Position numbers and translations under genes: made by a program | Part shown: positions 49,553-58,910 of the stretch, one piece after another | Layout of the letters: each line of letters starts with the position of its first letter | How positions within the stretch are numbered: the stretch's first letter is position 1 | NCBI RefSeq assembly: GCF_017094525.1 | Contig: NZ_CP064788.1 | Span: 1,535,030 to 1,599,029 of the forward strand | Source: Halapricum desulfuricans | GTDB taxonomy: Archaea; Halobacteriota; Halobacteria; Halobacteriales; Haloarculaceae | Length of the DNA: 64,000 nucleotides | Direction of reading: 5' to 3' | The notes under the pieces: generated by a model | Seen by the model: only the letters and a program-made list of their open reading frames with translations | Told to the model about the DNA's origin: nothing | Database searches by the model: none

Positions 49553-50983
49553 TCAGCTGTCCTGTGTGACGAGCAGATCGAAGGGCACGTCGGCCGGGTC
49601 GTCGTCGGGGGTCAGATAGCCCGCGGCGAAGGCCGTGTAGACCGCCTCGCCGTCGAGACTGACGTCGAACTCGGCGACCACGTCGCCGTCGTTGGTTTCG
49701 GTGTCCCCGCGGATTTCGACGGTGTAGTCGCCGGCCGCGACCTCGACGTATCCCGATTCACCGTACGGGACGCCGTCGAAGAGCACGGTGTCACCGCCGC
49801 CGGCGGTGACGTCGACTGCGGGCGCGTCCGGTGACGCGTGGACGACCCGGAGCCGCGACTGGTCACCTTCGACCGCGCTGTTGTCGTCTTCCAGCACCAG
49901 CGGCTCGAAGGGCTGATCCGCCTCGTCGCCGAGTTCGCCGATCGCCGCGACCGTGTAATCGGTGTCCGCGGCGACCGTCACGGGGCCGGAGAACACGGAC
50001 GTGTCCGGGTCGCCGGCGGCCGTGATCTCGATGTCGTGTTCCGCGGCCGGCACAGTCAGGTAATCGCTCACGGCACCGAAGGGAACGTCCTCCAGCACGG
50101 CGTCACCGTTCACGTAGACGTCGACGTTCGGAGCGTTAGGCGACATGTGTGCGACTCGAAGACGCCCCTCAGACTCGGGTTCCGATGCGGGGCCGCGGCC
50201 GTCGACAGTCGTCACGAGCAGGTCGAACGGGGTGTCTGCGGGCTCGTCGTCTGGCGTCAGATAGCCAGCCGCGAAGGCCGAATAGGTAGTGCCGCCCTCC
50301 AGCGTGAGTTCGTAACTCGCGACGACATCGCCGTCGTCGTCCTCGGTGTCCCCGCGGATCTCGACCGTGTACGTGCCCGCGTCGACTTCGACGGTCCCGG
50401 ACTGGCCGTACTCGACGCCGTCGAACAGGGTGACTGCGCCCTCGTTGGCGGTAATGTCGACGGCCGGTGCGTCCGGCGAGGTATGGACGGCCTGCAGACG
50501 GGCCGTTTCGTCGTCGAGGTCGCTGTTGTCGTCTTCCAGCACTAGCGGCTCGAACGCCTGATCGGCGTCGTCGCTGACCTCTCCGATCGCCGCGACCGTG
50601 TAGTCGGTTTCGGGATCGAGCGTGACCGTGCCCGAAAAGACAGCAGTGTCGGGCTCACCTGCAGGCGTAATCTCGACGTCGTGGTCGCCGGCCGACACCG
50701 AGAGATACTCGCTCACGGCACCGAACGCAACGTCTTCCAGTACCGCGCTGCCGTCGACGTAGACGTCGACGTTCGGGGCGTCGGGCGACATGTGCGCGAC
50801 TCTGAGCTGAGCCGGCTCCGTCTCTGTCTCCGTCTCGGTGTCCGTCTCAGTGTCCGTGTCGGTGTCGGGCTCGGTCGTCCCGTTTCCGTTCCCGTCCCCA
50901 TCAGCACAGCCGGCCAGCGCGATGGTCGAACTCGCTCCGATCCCTACCAGCAGTTTGCGCCGCGTCGTTAGCTTGTCTGTCAT
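49553..50983 (-). CDS. DUF4397 repeat lipoprotein, internally duplicated
   Basis: 476 residues from the ATG at 50983 (MTDKLTTRRKLLVGIGASST). A Tat-like signal (TTRRKLLVG) ends in the lipobox 'ALAGCADG', followed by a Thr/Asp/Glu linker of about 35 residues with TDTDTET repeats. Two ~205-residue copies follow, each with two DUF4397 units starting 'SPDAPNVDVYV' or 'SPDAPAVD', each ending in 'AFAAGYLTPDD...PFDLLVT'. It should be a surface lipoprotein with beta-sandwich domains; ligand unknown. Near-identity between the halves suggests recent duplication. Confidence 0.9.
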   Translation of the reverse strand: MTDKLTTRRKLLVGIGASSTIALAGCADGDGNGNGTTEPDTDTDTETDTETETETEPAQLRVAHMSPDAPNVDVYVDGSAVLEDVAFGAVSEYLSVSAGDHDVEITPAGEPDTAVFSGTVTLDPETDYTVAAIGEVSDDADQAFEPLVLEDDNSDLDDETARLQAVHTSPDAPAVDITANEGAVTLFDGVEYGQSGTVEVDAGTYTVEIRGDTEDDDGDVVASYELTLEGGTTYSAFAAGYLTPDDEPADTPFDLLVTTVDGRGPASEPESEGRLRVAHMSPNAPNVDVYVNGDAVLEDVPFGAVSDYLTVPAAEHDIEITAAGDPDTSVFSGPVTVAADTDYTVAAIGELGDEADQPFEPLVLEDDNSAVEGDQSRLRVVHASPDAPAVDVTAGGGDTVLFDGVPYGESGYVEVAAGDYTVEIRGDTETNDGDVVAEFDVSLDGEAVYTAFAAGYLTPDDDPADVPFDLLVTQDS

Positions 50984-51312
50984 GGACACCTGTGTCTGAC
51001 AATGAAAGACGGTTAACAGTTTCCGAAAGTCAGACTCAAATTCGCCGCGAAAGTGCCGAAGTTCGCCCGCAAATCCCTTCACAGTCCAATCCTATTTTGA
51101 GAGAGAATTGCGTCTGATCTACCAAAACCCCTATTTCGCTGGTTTGGATAGGTCAAAGCGATGTGTTCGTTCGCGCGGCCACGCCCGCTCATGCCAAGCG
51201 CTTCCGACAGCTGCTACCGTCGAGTCTCTCGCGCGGACGGCCGCCGATCGCCCACTAGAGGAAGTTGTCCGACCGATGGGTTATTTTGTGCCGAAAGCGA
51301 ATCAAAGGGTGT
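50984..51312. other. Promoter region between divergent lipoprotein and HTH genes
   Basis: 329 bp. The lipoprotein side has a GTTAAC-centred TATA-like stretch near 51011-51018 within an inverted repeat GTCTGAC (50994-51000) and GTCAGAC (51029-51035). The HTH side has GTTATTTTG (about 51280-51288) 25 nt before its ATG. The middle shows nothing I can interpret. Confidence 0.5.
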
Positions 51313-51591
51313 ATGGAGGCGGTTCTATGGCAAACGCTAGCGGGAACGCGCGGCGGCCCCAACCGGGCGCGCATTCTGCGTGCGCTCGACGACCGACCGC
51401 GCAACGCCAACCGCCTCGCGGAGGAGCTCGATCTCGCGTACAACACCGTCAGACATCACCTCGACGTGCTGGAAGACAACGACATCGTCACGAGCACCGA
51501 TGCGAGTTACGGCATGGTGTACCTCCCGAGCGGGCAGGCGCGCCAGCACTGGGACACCGTCGAGGAAATTACCTCACAGGTAGAACAATGA
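51313..51591 (+). CDS. ArsR-type winged-helix regulator
   Basis: 92 residues from the ATG at 51313 (MEAVLWQTLAGTRGGPNRAR); a TATA-like box 25 nt upstream favours it over 51265. 'RILRALDDRPRNANRLAEEL', then recognition helix 'DLAYNTVRHHLDVLEDNDIV' and wing 'TSTDASYGMVYLPSGQARQH'. It belongs to the haloarchaeal winged-helix proteins that precede a small membrane-protein gene; the membrane protein here follows after 89 bp. A near-copy of its last ~34 bases lies directly after the stop. Confidence 0.87.
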   Translation: MEAVLWQTLAGTRGGPNRARILRALDDRPRNANRLAEELDLAYNTVRHHLDVLEDNDIVTSTDASYGMVYLPSGQARQHWDTVEEITSQVEQ

Positions 51592-51626
51592 CGCTGTCGA
51601 GGAGATCGCCTCGCAGGTAGAACGAT
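51559..51626 (+). repeat. Tandem near-duplication of the HTH gene's 3' end
   Basis: GTCGAGGAAATTACCTCACA (51559-51578, continuing through the stop) is repeated as GTCGAGGAGATCGCCTCGCA (51596-51615), each followed by GGTAGAAC[A/G]ATGA. The period is about 37 bp. The second copy is out of frame and not translated from the first. Confidence 0.7.
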
Positions 51627-51680
51627 GAACTGCAGAGAGACCACGACCGTCGTCGCATCACACTCGACCGGAGGAAGCAG

Positions 51681-51986
51681 ATGACTGTGCCGCTGGAACT
51701 CGTCCCGGACACGCTCACGATCGCGCGTCTGGCAGCAGCGGCCAACGTCGTCCTCCTCGCGGCGCTGATCGTCATCTGGGGGCGTCTGTACCGCGAGATC
51801 CGCTCAACGTTCACGCTCGGGTCGATCGTCTTCGCCGTCTTCCTGCTCGCGGAGAACGTCATCGCACTGTGGTACTACTTCAATCCGACGCCCGGCCTGC
51901 CGCCGTTCGCCGTCGAGGTCATGATGGTCCTGCAGGTGCTCGAAGCGCTGGCGATCGCGACCCTGCTGTATATCACCTGGCAGTGA
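51681..51986 (+). CDS. Three-helix membrane protein paired with the HTH regulator
   Basis: 101 residues. Hydrophobic helices are about 14-34 ('IARLAAAANVVLLAALIVIW'), 44-64 ('FTLGSIVFAVFLLAENVIAL') and 78-98. The short charged linkers 'GRLYREIRST' fit an inside loop. It follows the winged-helix gene, a common haloarchaeal pairing in which the membrane protein may sense a signal for the regulator. No family name is certain and no function is assigned. Confidence 0.78.
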   Translation: MTVPLELVPDTLTIARLAAAANVVLLAALIVIWGRLYREIRSTFTLGSIVFAVFLLAENVIALWYYFNPTPGLPPFAVEVMMVLQVLEALAIATLLYITWQ

Positions 51987-52064
51987 CGGTTTGCGTCGGA
52001 AACCCGTCCGCCGGCAATGCGCGTTCGGAAACACCTTTTACCCGTCCCCAAGTAGCACCGATAT

Positions 52065-52790
52065 ATGATATCCCTTGACGAAGCAGTCACGGCTCGCCTC
52101 GAGAGTCACGGCGAGCGCTTCGAGGTGCTGGTCGATCCGGACGCCGCGCTGGCGATCAAACGCGGGGAGTTCGACGGCGAACTCGAGGACGTCATCGCCG
52201 CGGAGGACGTCTTCGAGAACGCCTCCCGTGGGGACCGTCCGCCCGAAAACGCGCTGGAGGAGGTGTTCGGGACGACCGATCCGCTGGAGATCATCCCGGA
52301 GGTGATCGAGCGCGGGGAGATCCAGATCACGGCCGAACAGCGCAAGGAGATGCAAGAACAGAAGCGCAGGCAGTTGATCCAGCGGATCACGCGCAACGCG
52401 GTCAACCCGCAGATGGACGACGCCCCCCATCCACCCGAGCGTATCGAATCCGCGCTGGAGGAGACCGACTTCCGGGTCGACCCGATGGAGCCGGTCGAAA
52501 ACCAGGTCGACGAGGCGCTCGACGCGCTGCGGCCGGTGATCCCGATCCGGTTTGACGAGGTGACCATCGCCGTCCAGTTACCGCCGGACTACGCCGGCAG
52601 TGGACAGGCAAAGATCCGAGAGTTCGGCGAACTCCAGCGCGAGGAGTGGCAGAACGACGGCTCCTGGGTCGGCGTCGTCCAGTTCCCGGCCGGCCTGCAG
52701 AACGACTTCTACGACCTGGTCAACGAGGTCTCCAGCGGCAACGCCGAAACGCGGATGATCCAGGACGAAGACGAGATCAACCGCCGATAG
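52065..52790 (+). CDS. Ribosome assembly factor SBDS
   Basis: 241 residues from the ATG at 52065, about 25 nt after a TATA-like CCTTTTACC. The three SBDS domains are visible: N-terminal FYSH domain ('ERFEVLVDPDAALAIKRGEF', 'VFENASRGDRPPENALEEVF'), central helical domain ('EIQITAEQRKEMQEQKRRQL', 'ITRNAVNPQMDDAPHPPERI') and a C-terminal ferredoxin-like domain ('IPIRFDEVTIAVQLPPDYAG'). With EF-2/EFL1-like GTPase it releases eIF6 from new 50S subunits. Followed by a palindromic repeat. Confidence 0.96.
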   Translation: MISLDEAVTARLESHGERFEVLVDPDAALAIKRGEFDGELEDVIAAEDVFENASRGDRPPENALEEVFGTTDPLEIIPEVIERGEIQITAEQRKEMQEQKRRQLIQRITRNAVNPQMDDAPHPPERIESALEETDFRVDPMEPVENQVDEALDALRPVIPIRFDEVTIAVQLPPDYAGSGQAKIREFGELQREEWQNDGSWVGVVQFPAGLQNDFYDLVNEVSSGNAETRMIQDEDEINRR

Positions 52791-52876
52791 TCGTCCGTCG
52801 CCGACGTACGGCCGTTCCGTCCGGTCGGATCGGCTGGTCGGCAATGACAGGCATCACGAAGAAAGCCCGTGGCTTC

Positions 52877-52956
52877 ATACGGTCGGTTGTAACGATTTAC
52901 CAGTACGATCGCATAGCGGTGCGATCGATCCGGAACAGACGTACAACCGACCGTAT
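52877..52956. repeat. 80-bp double palindrome, copy A (subfamily I)
   Basis: 80 bp with perfect 15-bp arms ATACGGTCGGTTGTA (52877-52891) and TACAACCGACCGTAT (52942-52956), then ACGATTTACC, inner stem CGATCGCA/TGCGATCG with loop TAGCGG, and CCGGAACAGACG. It is the most intact subfamily I copy, between the convergent SBDS and FUN14 genes. Confidence 0.93.
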
Positions 52957-52973
52957 CAGTCGTGTGGAGGACG

Positions 52974-53288
52974 TCAAGCTTTCTTGAATCCCAGTGCGAA
53001 CCCGCCGACGAACCCGGCTCCAACGCCCGCCGTCGAGACGAACGTCGTCACCCAGTCCTGAGCCTGTGCCGTGCCGGTCTCCTGGGCCTTCGCCAGCCCG
53101 GCCGTCAACTTGTCCCACCTGACGGAAATGATCCCTCTGGATTCGAGGAACTTGAACAACACGAGTTCCGCACCGATGATGACGGCGATCACTTTCGCAA
53201 TTTTTTTCGCTGCGAATCCGATCAAGAATCCGAGCGCGCCGCTACCACCGATTTCCAGCCCGAGTTGCGTGGGATCGAGCGCGACCAT
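52974..53288 (-). CDS. FUN14 family membrane protein
   Basis: 104 residues from the ATG at 53288 (MVALDPTQLGLEIGGSGALG). 'LGFLIGFAAKKIAKVIAVII' and the C-terminal 'VGAGFVGGFALGFKKA' are the FUN14 signature ends. Two to three hydrophobic helices surround a charged amphipathic segment 'FLESRGIISVRWDKLTAGLA'. In eukaryotes FUN14 proteins sit in the mitochondrial outer membrane; archaeal function is unknown. It converges on SBDS with copy A of the palindrome between. Confidence 0.9.
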   Translation of the reverse strand: MVALDPTQLGLEIGGSGALGFLIGFAAKKIAKVIAVIIGAELVLFKFLESRGIISVRWDKLTAGLAKAQETGTAQAQDWVTTFVSTAGVGAGFVGGFALGFKKA

Positions 53289-53376
53289 ACGGGAACAGTT
53301 TCGGCCACCGATAATGATTCTTGTGTCCGGCAATGACGCCTGACAGCGAAACGACAAACAGACGAGATAGGTGCGA

Positions 53377-54357
53377 TCAGGCGGGGACGTTCCGAGCGCC
53401 TTCGGCGTCCAGCAACTCCTTGTACCGGTTGCGGATCGTGACCTCGGAGATGTCGGCGACCTCGCTGACGTCGCTCTGGGTGACTCGCTCGTTGCTGAGC
53501 AGCGCCGCGGCGTAGATGGCTGCTGCCGCGATCCCGACCGGGCTCTTCCCGCTGAGGACGCCGTCGGCTCGGGCCGCCTCGATCAGTCGCCGGGCGGTCC
53601 GCTCGACCTCGTCGGAGAGATCGAGGTCGGAGACGAACCGGGGCACGTAACTTTCGGGCTCGGCGGGCTTGATCTCGAGGTCCAGTTCGCGCACGATGTA
53701 GCGGTAGGTCCGGGTTAGTTCCGTCTTGTCGACCCGGGAGACGGTCGTCATCTCGTCGAGCGACCGGGGGACGCTCGCCTGCCGGGCGGCGGCGTACAGT
53801 GCGGCCGTCGCGACACCCTCGATCGAGCGACCGGGCAACAGGTCCTCCTGCAGCGCCCGGCGGTAGATGACGCTAGCGGTCTCGCGGACGTTCTCGGGCA
53901 GGCCCAGCGCCGAGGCCATGCGATCGATCTCGCCGAGGGCCTGCTTGAGGTTGCGTTCCTTGGAGTCGCGGGTCCGGAACCGCTCGTTCCAGGTGCGAAG
54001 CCGTTGCATCTTCTCGCGCTGGCTCGAGGAGAGGGACTTCCCGTAGGCGTCCTTGTTCTGCCAGCCGATGTTCGTCGACAGTCCCTTGTCGTGCATCATC
54101 GTCGTCGTCGGCGCGCCGACGCGGGACTTGCGATCCTTCTCGCCGGCGTTGAACGCCCGCCACTCCGGCCCGTGATCGATCTCGTTCTCTTCGACGACCA
54201 GCCCGCAGTGTTGACAGACCGTCTCGCCGCGCTCCTCGTCGGTCACCAGCGGACCGCCACACTCCGGACAGACCTCCTGCTCGTCGCTCTGTTCCGTCGC
54301 TCGCTCGCCGGTTCGCTCGTACTCGCTGTTGGTGGTTCGTGTCGTTGTCTCGCTCAT
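53377..54357 (-). CDS. tfb: Transcription initiation factor TFB
   Basis: 326 residues from the ATG at 54357 (MSETTTRTTNSEYERTGERA). Zinc ribbon 'CPECGGPLVTDEERGETVCQ' with 'HCGLVV' near residue 29-52, then B-finger 'EWRAFNAGEKDRKSRVGAPT' and two cyclin-like repeats (about 130-215, 'IYRRALQEDLLPGRSIEGVA'; and about 225-320, 'IEAARADGVLSGKSPVGIAA'). It bridges TBP at the promoter and RNA polymerase. Haloarchaea carry several tfb genes with different promoters; which paralog this is cannot be told here. A GCGAAA inverted repeat frames its own TATA box. Confidence 0.96.
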   Translation of the reverse strand: MSETTTRTTNSEYERTGERATEQSDEQEVCPECGGPLVTDEERGETVCQHCGLVVEENEIDHGPEWRAFNAGEKDRKSRVGAPTTTMMHDKGLSTNIGWQNKDAYGKSLSSSQREKMQRLRTWNERFRTRDSKERNLKQALGEIDRMASALGLPENVRETASVIYRRALQEDLLPGRSIEGVATAALYAAARQASVPRSLDEMTTVSRVDKTELTRTYRYIVRELDLEIKPAEPESYVPRFVSDLDLSDEVERTARRLIEAARADGVLSGKSPVGIAAAAIYAAALLSNERVTQSDVSEVADISEVTIRNRYKELLDAEGARNVPA

Positions 54358-54422
54358 GATGATTGTCGAAAGGGCGAGTTCGCGTCGTTCGGGGACCATC
54401 GCCCTCTTGACTCATAGTTAGT

Positions 54423-54446
54423 GCGAAAGAGATATAAATGTTTCGC
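54423..54446. promoter_or_regulatory. TATA box of tfb inside a GCGAAA inverted repeat
   Basis: GCGAAA (54423-54428) and TTTCGC (54441-54446) flank GAGATATAAATG, whose minus-strand reading CATTTATATCTC is a strong TATA box. Transcription would start near 54408, giving a ~50-nt leader before the ATG at 54357. The symmetry suggests a factor competing with TBP. Confidence 0.6.
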
Positions 54447-54521
54447 TTTGCCTTATATACTCCCGATCTCTAGTATTTATTCCCAACGGTTTCTTGACGT
54501 GGGAACGAGACACGCGGATAT

Positions 54522-54803
54522 TCAAACAGTAAAAAGGTGATCCTCAGTCGGGACCTCGAACAGGCCGAGTCGCGCGCCGGCGTCGAGCCAGGCGTGCCCG
54601 TAGGAGAAGGCGGCCAGCGCGTTGACCAGGTCGTCCTGCTCGCGGAAGTGTCGGCCGTCTTCACGGTACGACCGGGCCATCTCCAGATACTCGGCGGCCG
54701 CAGTTTCGAGTGGCGTGCCCTCGGGCGGCGCGACGGTCGCCTCCGCGAGTGCTTCGCTGAGCAGTTCCTCGTACCGGTCGGTCTTCTCGACGATGTCCGC
54801 CAT
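54522..54803 (-). CDS. DUF357 domain protein
   Basis: 93 residues, all helical: 'MADIVEKTDRYEELLSEALA', 'AAAEYLEMARSYREDGRHFR' and 'QDDLVNALAAFSYGHAWLDA' followed by 'GARLGLFEV'. The 'YxxMAxxYxxDxxHFxxxGDxVNALAAxSYGHAWLDAG' pattern is the DUF357 signature. These proteins form small helical bundles; their role is unknown. It is divergent from the XPB-like gene (GTG at 54891). Confidence 0.9.
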   Translation of the reverse strand: MADIVEKTDRYEELLSEALAEATVAPPEGTPLETAAAEYLEMARSYREDGRHFREQDDLVNALAAFSYGHAWLDAGARLGLFEVPTEDHLFTV

Positions 54804-54890
54804 ACTGTTCCAAGTCGTCCCGACTCCCTGAGCGTGACGATCCAGTTGCGTCCCGCAAGCCGTTTGTAGCCGACTCGACTAGGACGGGTA

Positions 54891-56717
54891 GTGACAGCCG
54901 ACGACACTTCCGAGCCAAACGAGGCGTTCTACGACGCGCTCGAGGCGATCGGACAGCCGGTCGTGACGGCGACCCGTTACGCCCAGCAGCGCGACCTCGA
55001 CCACGGCGAGGCGACCGACGACCTCGACGCGCTGGTCGCGGACGGCCTCCTGGTGCGACAGGACGTCTCCGCGGATCCGGTAGTTTACTATCCCGAGGAA
55101 TGGTCACGGCTGACCGACCGCGAGCGGATCGTCGTCTTCCCCGATCGCCGCCAGGTGGTCGTCGATCAGCCCCGACAGTTCACGCGCGCCCAGCTCTCAC
55201 AGTTCGCTCGCCTGATCGACACGACCGGCTCGGAGAGCTACCTCTACGAGATCCAGCCGGCCGACGTCTGGCAGGCCCCGTACGACGACATCGAGAGCCT
55301 GTTCGGGACCGTGCGTGACGTGCTCCCCGAGCGCGAACCCGACCTCGAGTCGTGGATCGAGAGCCAGTGGGAGCGAGCGCACCAGTTCACGCTCCGGACC
55401 CACGAGGACGGCTACGTCGTCCTCGAGGCCGCAAGCGCGGACCTGATGGGCAACGTCGCCAGACAGAAACTCGAAGCGGGTCAGCTGCGGGCCGAGCTGT
55501 CCGAGACCGAGAGCTGGGTCGCAGCGGAGGCCGTCGCGGAGGTCAAGCGCACGCTCTACGAGGCCGGCTATCCCGTCGTCGATCGCCGCGACCTCGAGAC
55601 CGGCGAGCCGCTCCCGGTCGATCTTACTCCCGAGTTGCGGCCCTACCAGCACGAGTGGGTTCAGTCGTTTCTCGAACGTCGATCCGGCGTGCTCGTCGGG
55701 CCGCCGGGCAGCGGCAAGACCGTCGCGGCGATGGGTATTCTCTCGCGTATCGAGGGCGAGACGCTGATTCTGGTGCCCGGCCGGGAGCTGGCGACCCAGT
55801 GGCGCGAGGAATTGCTCGCTCAGACGACACTCACCGACGATCAGATCGGCGAGTACCACGGCGGCCGGAAGGAGGTCCGGCCGGTGACGATCGCGACCTA
55901 CCAGACTGCCGGGATGGACCGCCACCGCCACGTCTTCGATGACCGCGAGTGGGGACTGATCGTCTACGACGAGGTCCATCATATTCCGAGCGACGTGTTC
56001 AGCCGTAGCACCGACCTCCAGAGTCGTCACCGCCTCGGTCTGTCAGCGACCCCGCTACGGGAAGACGACCGCGAGGAGGAAATCTTTACGCTGATCGGCC
56101 CGCCGATCGGGACCGACTGGGACGCGCTGTTCGACGCCGGATTCGTCGCCGAGCCGACCGTCGAGATCCGGTACGTGCCCTGGGCCGACGAGACCGCGCG
56201 CAACGAGTACGTCAGCGCCCAGGGTCACGAACGCCGCCAGCTGGCCGCGACGAACCCGGCCAAAATCGAGGAGGCGCGTCAGCTACTCCGCCAGCACGAG
56301 GGTCAGCAGGCGCTGGTCTTCGTCGACTACCTCGATCAGGGCCGGGAACTGGCGGCGGCACTCGAGGTCCCCTTCGTCAGCGGCGAGACCCGCCACGCGC
56401 GCCGATCGGAACTGTTCGAAGCGTTCCGGTCCGGACAGCGGGACACGCTGGTCGTTTCCCGGATCGGTGACGAGGGGATTGACCTGCCGAACGCGGAAGT
56501 CGCGGTCGTCGCCTCGGGGCTCGGCGGATCGCGCCGACAGAGTTCTCAGCGCGCCGGCCGGACGATGCGTCCCGAGGGGCGGGCGAAGATGTACGTGCTC
56601 GCGACGCGTGGCTCGCGCGAGGAGGACTTCGCCCGCCAGCGGATCCGCCACCTCGCCGAGAAGGGCGTCACGGTAACCGAAACGTCGGCCCAGGCTATCG
56701 GGAGCGACGCGTCGTGA
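54891..56717 (+). CDS. XPB/Rad25-like DNA helicase
   Basis: 608 residues from a GTG at 54891. The N-terminal 240 residues include a winged-helix-like part and the XPB damage-recognition-like region. 'LRPYQHEWVQSFLERRSGVL' leads into Walker A GPPGSGKT near 270, Walker B 'LIVYDEVHHIPSDVFSRSTD' (DEVH) near 360, motif III 'LGLSATPLREDDREEEIF', and motif VI 'SSQRAGRTMRPEGRAKMYVL'. It is an SF2 3'-5' helicase/translocase for repair and possibly promoter opening. It lacks the C-terminal Bax1-type nuclease, which is not adjacent either. Confidence 0.94.
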   Translation: MTADDTSEPNEAFYDALEAIGQPVVTATRYAQQRDLDHGEATDDLDALVADGLLVRQDVSADPVVYYPEEWSRLTDRERIVVFPDRRQVVVDQPRQFTRAQLSQFARLIDTTGSESYLYEIQPADVWQAPYDDIESLFGTVRDVLPEREPDLESWIESQWERAHQFTLRTHEDGYVVLEAASADLMGNVARQKLEAGQLRAELSETESWVAAEAVAEVKRTLYEAGYPVVDRRDLETGEPLPVDLTPELRPYQHEWVQSFLERRSGVLVGPPGSGKTVAAMGILSRIEGETLILVPGRELATQWREELLAQTTLTDDQIGEYHGGRKEVRPVTIATYQTAGMDRHRHVFDDREWGLIVYDEVHHIPSDVFSRSTDLQSRHRLGLSATPLREDDREEEIFTLIGPPIGTDWDALFDAGFVAEPTVEIRYVPWADETARNEYVSAQGHERRQLAATNPAKIEEARQLLRQHEGQQALVFVDYLDQGRELAAALEVPFVSGETRHARRSELFEAFRSGQRDTLVVSRIGDEGIDLPNAEVAVVASGLGGSRRQSSQRAGRTMRPEGRAKMYVLATRGSREEDFARQRIRHLAEKGVTVTETSAQAIGSDAS

Positions 56718-56926
56718 CATCGTCAATGTCGATGCGCGGTCGCCACCCCGCCGATTCGCGTCGACGATCCCGACGGACGACAATCACTATGAAAGCGGTT
56801 CATTTATTTGCATCGGAAGCGCGCACTCGCTCGTCCTGAGACGGCCGCTCTCGGTCGATCGGGCCGGGTTCGGTCTCGTCTCGTCTAGCAACTTTTAACC
56901 GGATCAGACGGGTAGGTATCGTCAAC

Positions 56927-58822
56927 ATGGCAAGCAACAAGATCCTCGGAATCGACCTGGGGACGACCAACTCCGCGTTCGCGGTGATGGAAGGGGCCGA
57001 TCCGGAGATTATCGTCAACAGCGAAGGCGAGCGGACGACGCCGTCGGTCGTCGCGTTCGACGACGGGGAGCAGCTGGTTGGCAAACCCGCGAAGAACCAG
57101 GCCGTCAAGAACCCCGAGCAGACCGTCCAGTCGATCAAGCGCCACATGGGCGAGGACGACTACACGGTCGAACTCGACGGCGAGGAGTACACGCCCGAGC
57201 AGGTCTCGGCGATGATCCTCCAGAAGATCAAACGTGACGCCGAAGAGTACCTCGGCGACGAGGTCGAGAAGGCCGTCATCACGGTTCCGGCGTACTTCAA
57301 CGACCGCCAGCGTCAGGCGACCAAAGACGCCGGCGAGATCGCCGGCTTCGAGGTCGAGCGCATCGTCAACGAGCCGACCGCCGCGTCGATGGCCTACGGG
57401 CTCGACGACGAGTCCGACCAGACGGTGCTCGTCTACGACCTCGGGGGCGGGACCTTCGACGTCTCGATTCTGGATCTCGGCGGCGGCGTCTACGAGGTCG
57501 TCGCGACCAACGGGGACAACGACCTCGGCGGCGACGACTGGGATCAGGCCATCATCGACTGGCTGGCCGAGGAGTTCGAGAACGAGCACGGCATCGATCT
57601 GACCGAGGACCGCCAGGCCCTTCAGCGGCTGAAAGACGCCGCCGAGGAAGCCAAGATCGAACTCTCCTCGCGGAAGGAAGCCGATATCAACCTGCCCTTT
57701 ATCACGGCGACCGACGACGGCCCGGTCCACCTTGAGGAGTCAATCACGCGGGCGAAATTCGAGAGCCTGACCGAAGACCTGATCGAGCGGACGGTCGAGC
57801 CGACCGAGCAGGCGCTTGAAGACGCCGGGTACGACAAGAGTGACATCGACGAGGTCCTGCTGGTCGGCGGCTCGACGCGGATGCCACAGGTCCAGGAGCA
57901 AGTCGAGGAACTGACCGGCCAGGAGCCCAAGAAGAACGTCAACCCCGACGAGGCCGTCGCGCTGGGCGCGGCCATCCAGGGCGGCGTCCTCAGCGGCGAC
58001 GTCGACGATATCGTCCTGCTGGACGTGACGCCGCTCTCGCTGGGCGTCGAGGTCAAGGGCGGGCTGTTCGAGCGACTCATCGAGAAGAACACGACGATCC
58101 CGACTGAGGAGTCAAAGATCTTCACGACCGCCGCGGCCAACCAGACGCAGGTCCAGATCCGTGTCTTCCAGGGCGAACGCGAGATCGCCGAGGAGAACGA
58201 ACTGCTCGGCGAGTTCACGCTCGCGGGGATCCCGCCGGCACCCGCCGGGACCCCGCAGATCGAGGTGACGTTCTCCATCGACGAGAACGGGATCGTCAAC
58301 GTCTCCGCCGAGGACAAGGGTTCGGGCAACAAGGAAGACATCACTATCGAGGGCGGTGCCGGCCTGAGCGACGAGGAGATCGAGCAGATGCAGGAAGAGG
58401 CCGAACAGCACGCCGAAGAAGACGAACAGCGCCGCCAGCGCATCGAGGCCCGCAACGAGGCCGAGGCGGCCGTCCGGCGTGCTGAGACCCTGCTCGATGA
58501 GAACGAGGAGAACGTCGACGACGACCTCCGGGAGACCATCGAGGCGAAAATCGAGGACGTCGAGGAGACGCTGGAGGACGAGGACGCCGACAAAGACGAC
58601 TACGAGGACGTCACCGAGGCACTGACCGAGGAACTCCAGGAGATCGGCAAGCAGATGTACCAGGAGCAGGCCCAGCAGGCCGCCGGCGCTGGTCCGGGCG
58701 GCGCTGCAGGTGCCGGTCCCGGCGGCGCCGCAGGACCCGGCGCTGGCGCTGGCGGTGCGGCCGGCCAGGACGAGGAGTACGTCGACGCCGACTTCGAGGA
58801 CGTCGACGAAGACAAAGACTAG
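56927..58822 (+). CDS. dnaK: Hsp70 chaperone DnaK
   Basis: 631 residues, near the usual 630-640. Actin-fold ATPase motifs are '[20 protein letters not shown]' (phosphate 1), '[20 protein letters not shown]' (phosphate 2) and '[20 protein letters not shown]' (adenosine). The substrate-binding domain follows ('[20 protein letters not shown]') and the helical lid is highly acidic. The tail is Gly/Ala/Pro-rich ending in [18 protein letters not shown]-like CTTTTAACC is about 30 nt before the ATG. grpE and a full dnaJ are not adjacent; the nearest J protein (20.1 kb) is frameshifted and would not be its main partner. Confidence 0.97.
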   Translation: MASNKILGIDLGTTNSAFAVMEGADPEIIVNSEGERTTPSVVAFDDGEQLVGKPAKNQAVKNPEQTVQSIKRHMGEDDYTVELDGEEYTPEQVSAMILQKIKRDAEEYLGDEVEKAVITVPAYFNDRQRQATKDAGEIAGFEVERIVNEPTAASMAYGLDDESDQTVLVYDLGGGTFDVSILDLGGGVYEVVATNGDNDLGGDDWDQAIIDWLAEEFENEHGIDLTEDRQALQRLKDAAEEAKIELSSRKEADINLPFITATDDGPVHLEESITRAKFESLTEDLIERTVEPTEQALEDAGYDKSDIDEVLLVGGSTRMPQVQEQVEELTGQEPKKNVNPDEAVALGAAIQGGVLSGDVDDIVLLDVTPLSLGVEVKGGLFERLIEKNTTIPTEESKIFTTAAANQTQVQIRVFQGEREIAEENELLGEFTLAGIPPAPAGTPQIEVTFSIDENGIVNVSAEDKGSGNKEDITIEGGAGLSDEEIEQMQEEAEQHAEEDEQRRQRIEARNEAEAAVRRAETLLDENEENVDDDLRETIEAKIEDVEETLEDEDADKDDYEDVTEALTEELQEIGKQMYQEQAQQAAGAGPGGAAGAGPGGAAGPGAGAGGAAGQDEEYVDADFEDVDEDKD

Positions 58823-58910
58823 GCGGCCTGTCGACGCCCGCGGCTTTTCGACGTCGTCGCAGGCGATCGGTCTCGTCGGATTTTTCAACAGCAGCGTCTA
58901 ACGACTGGCG

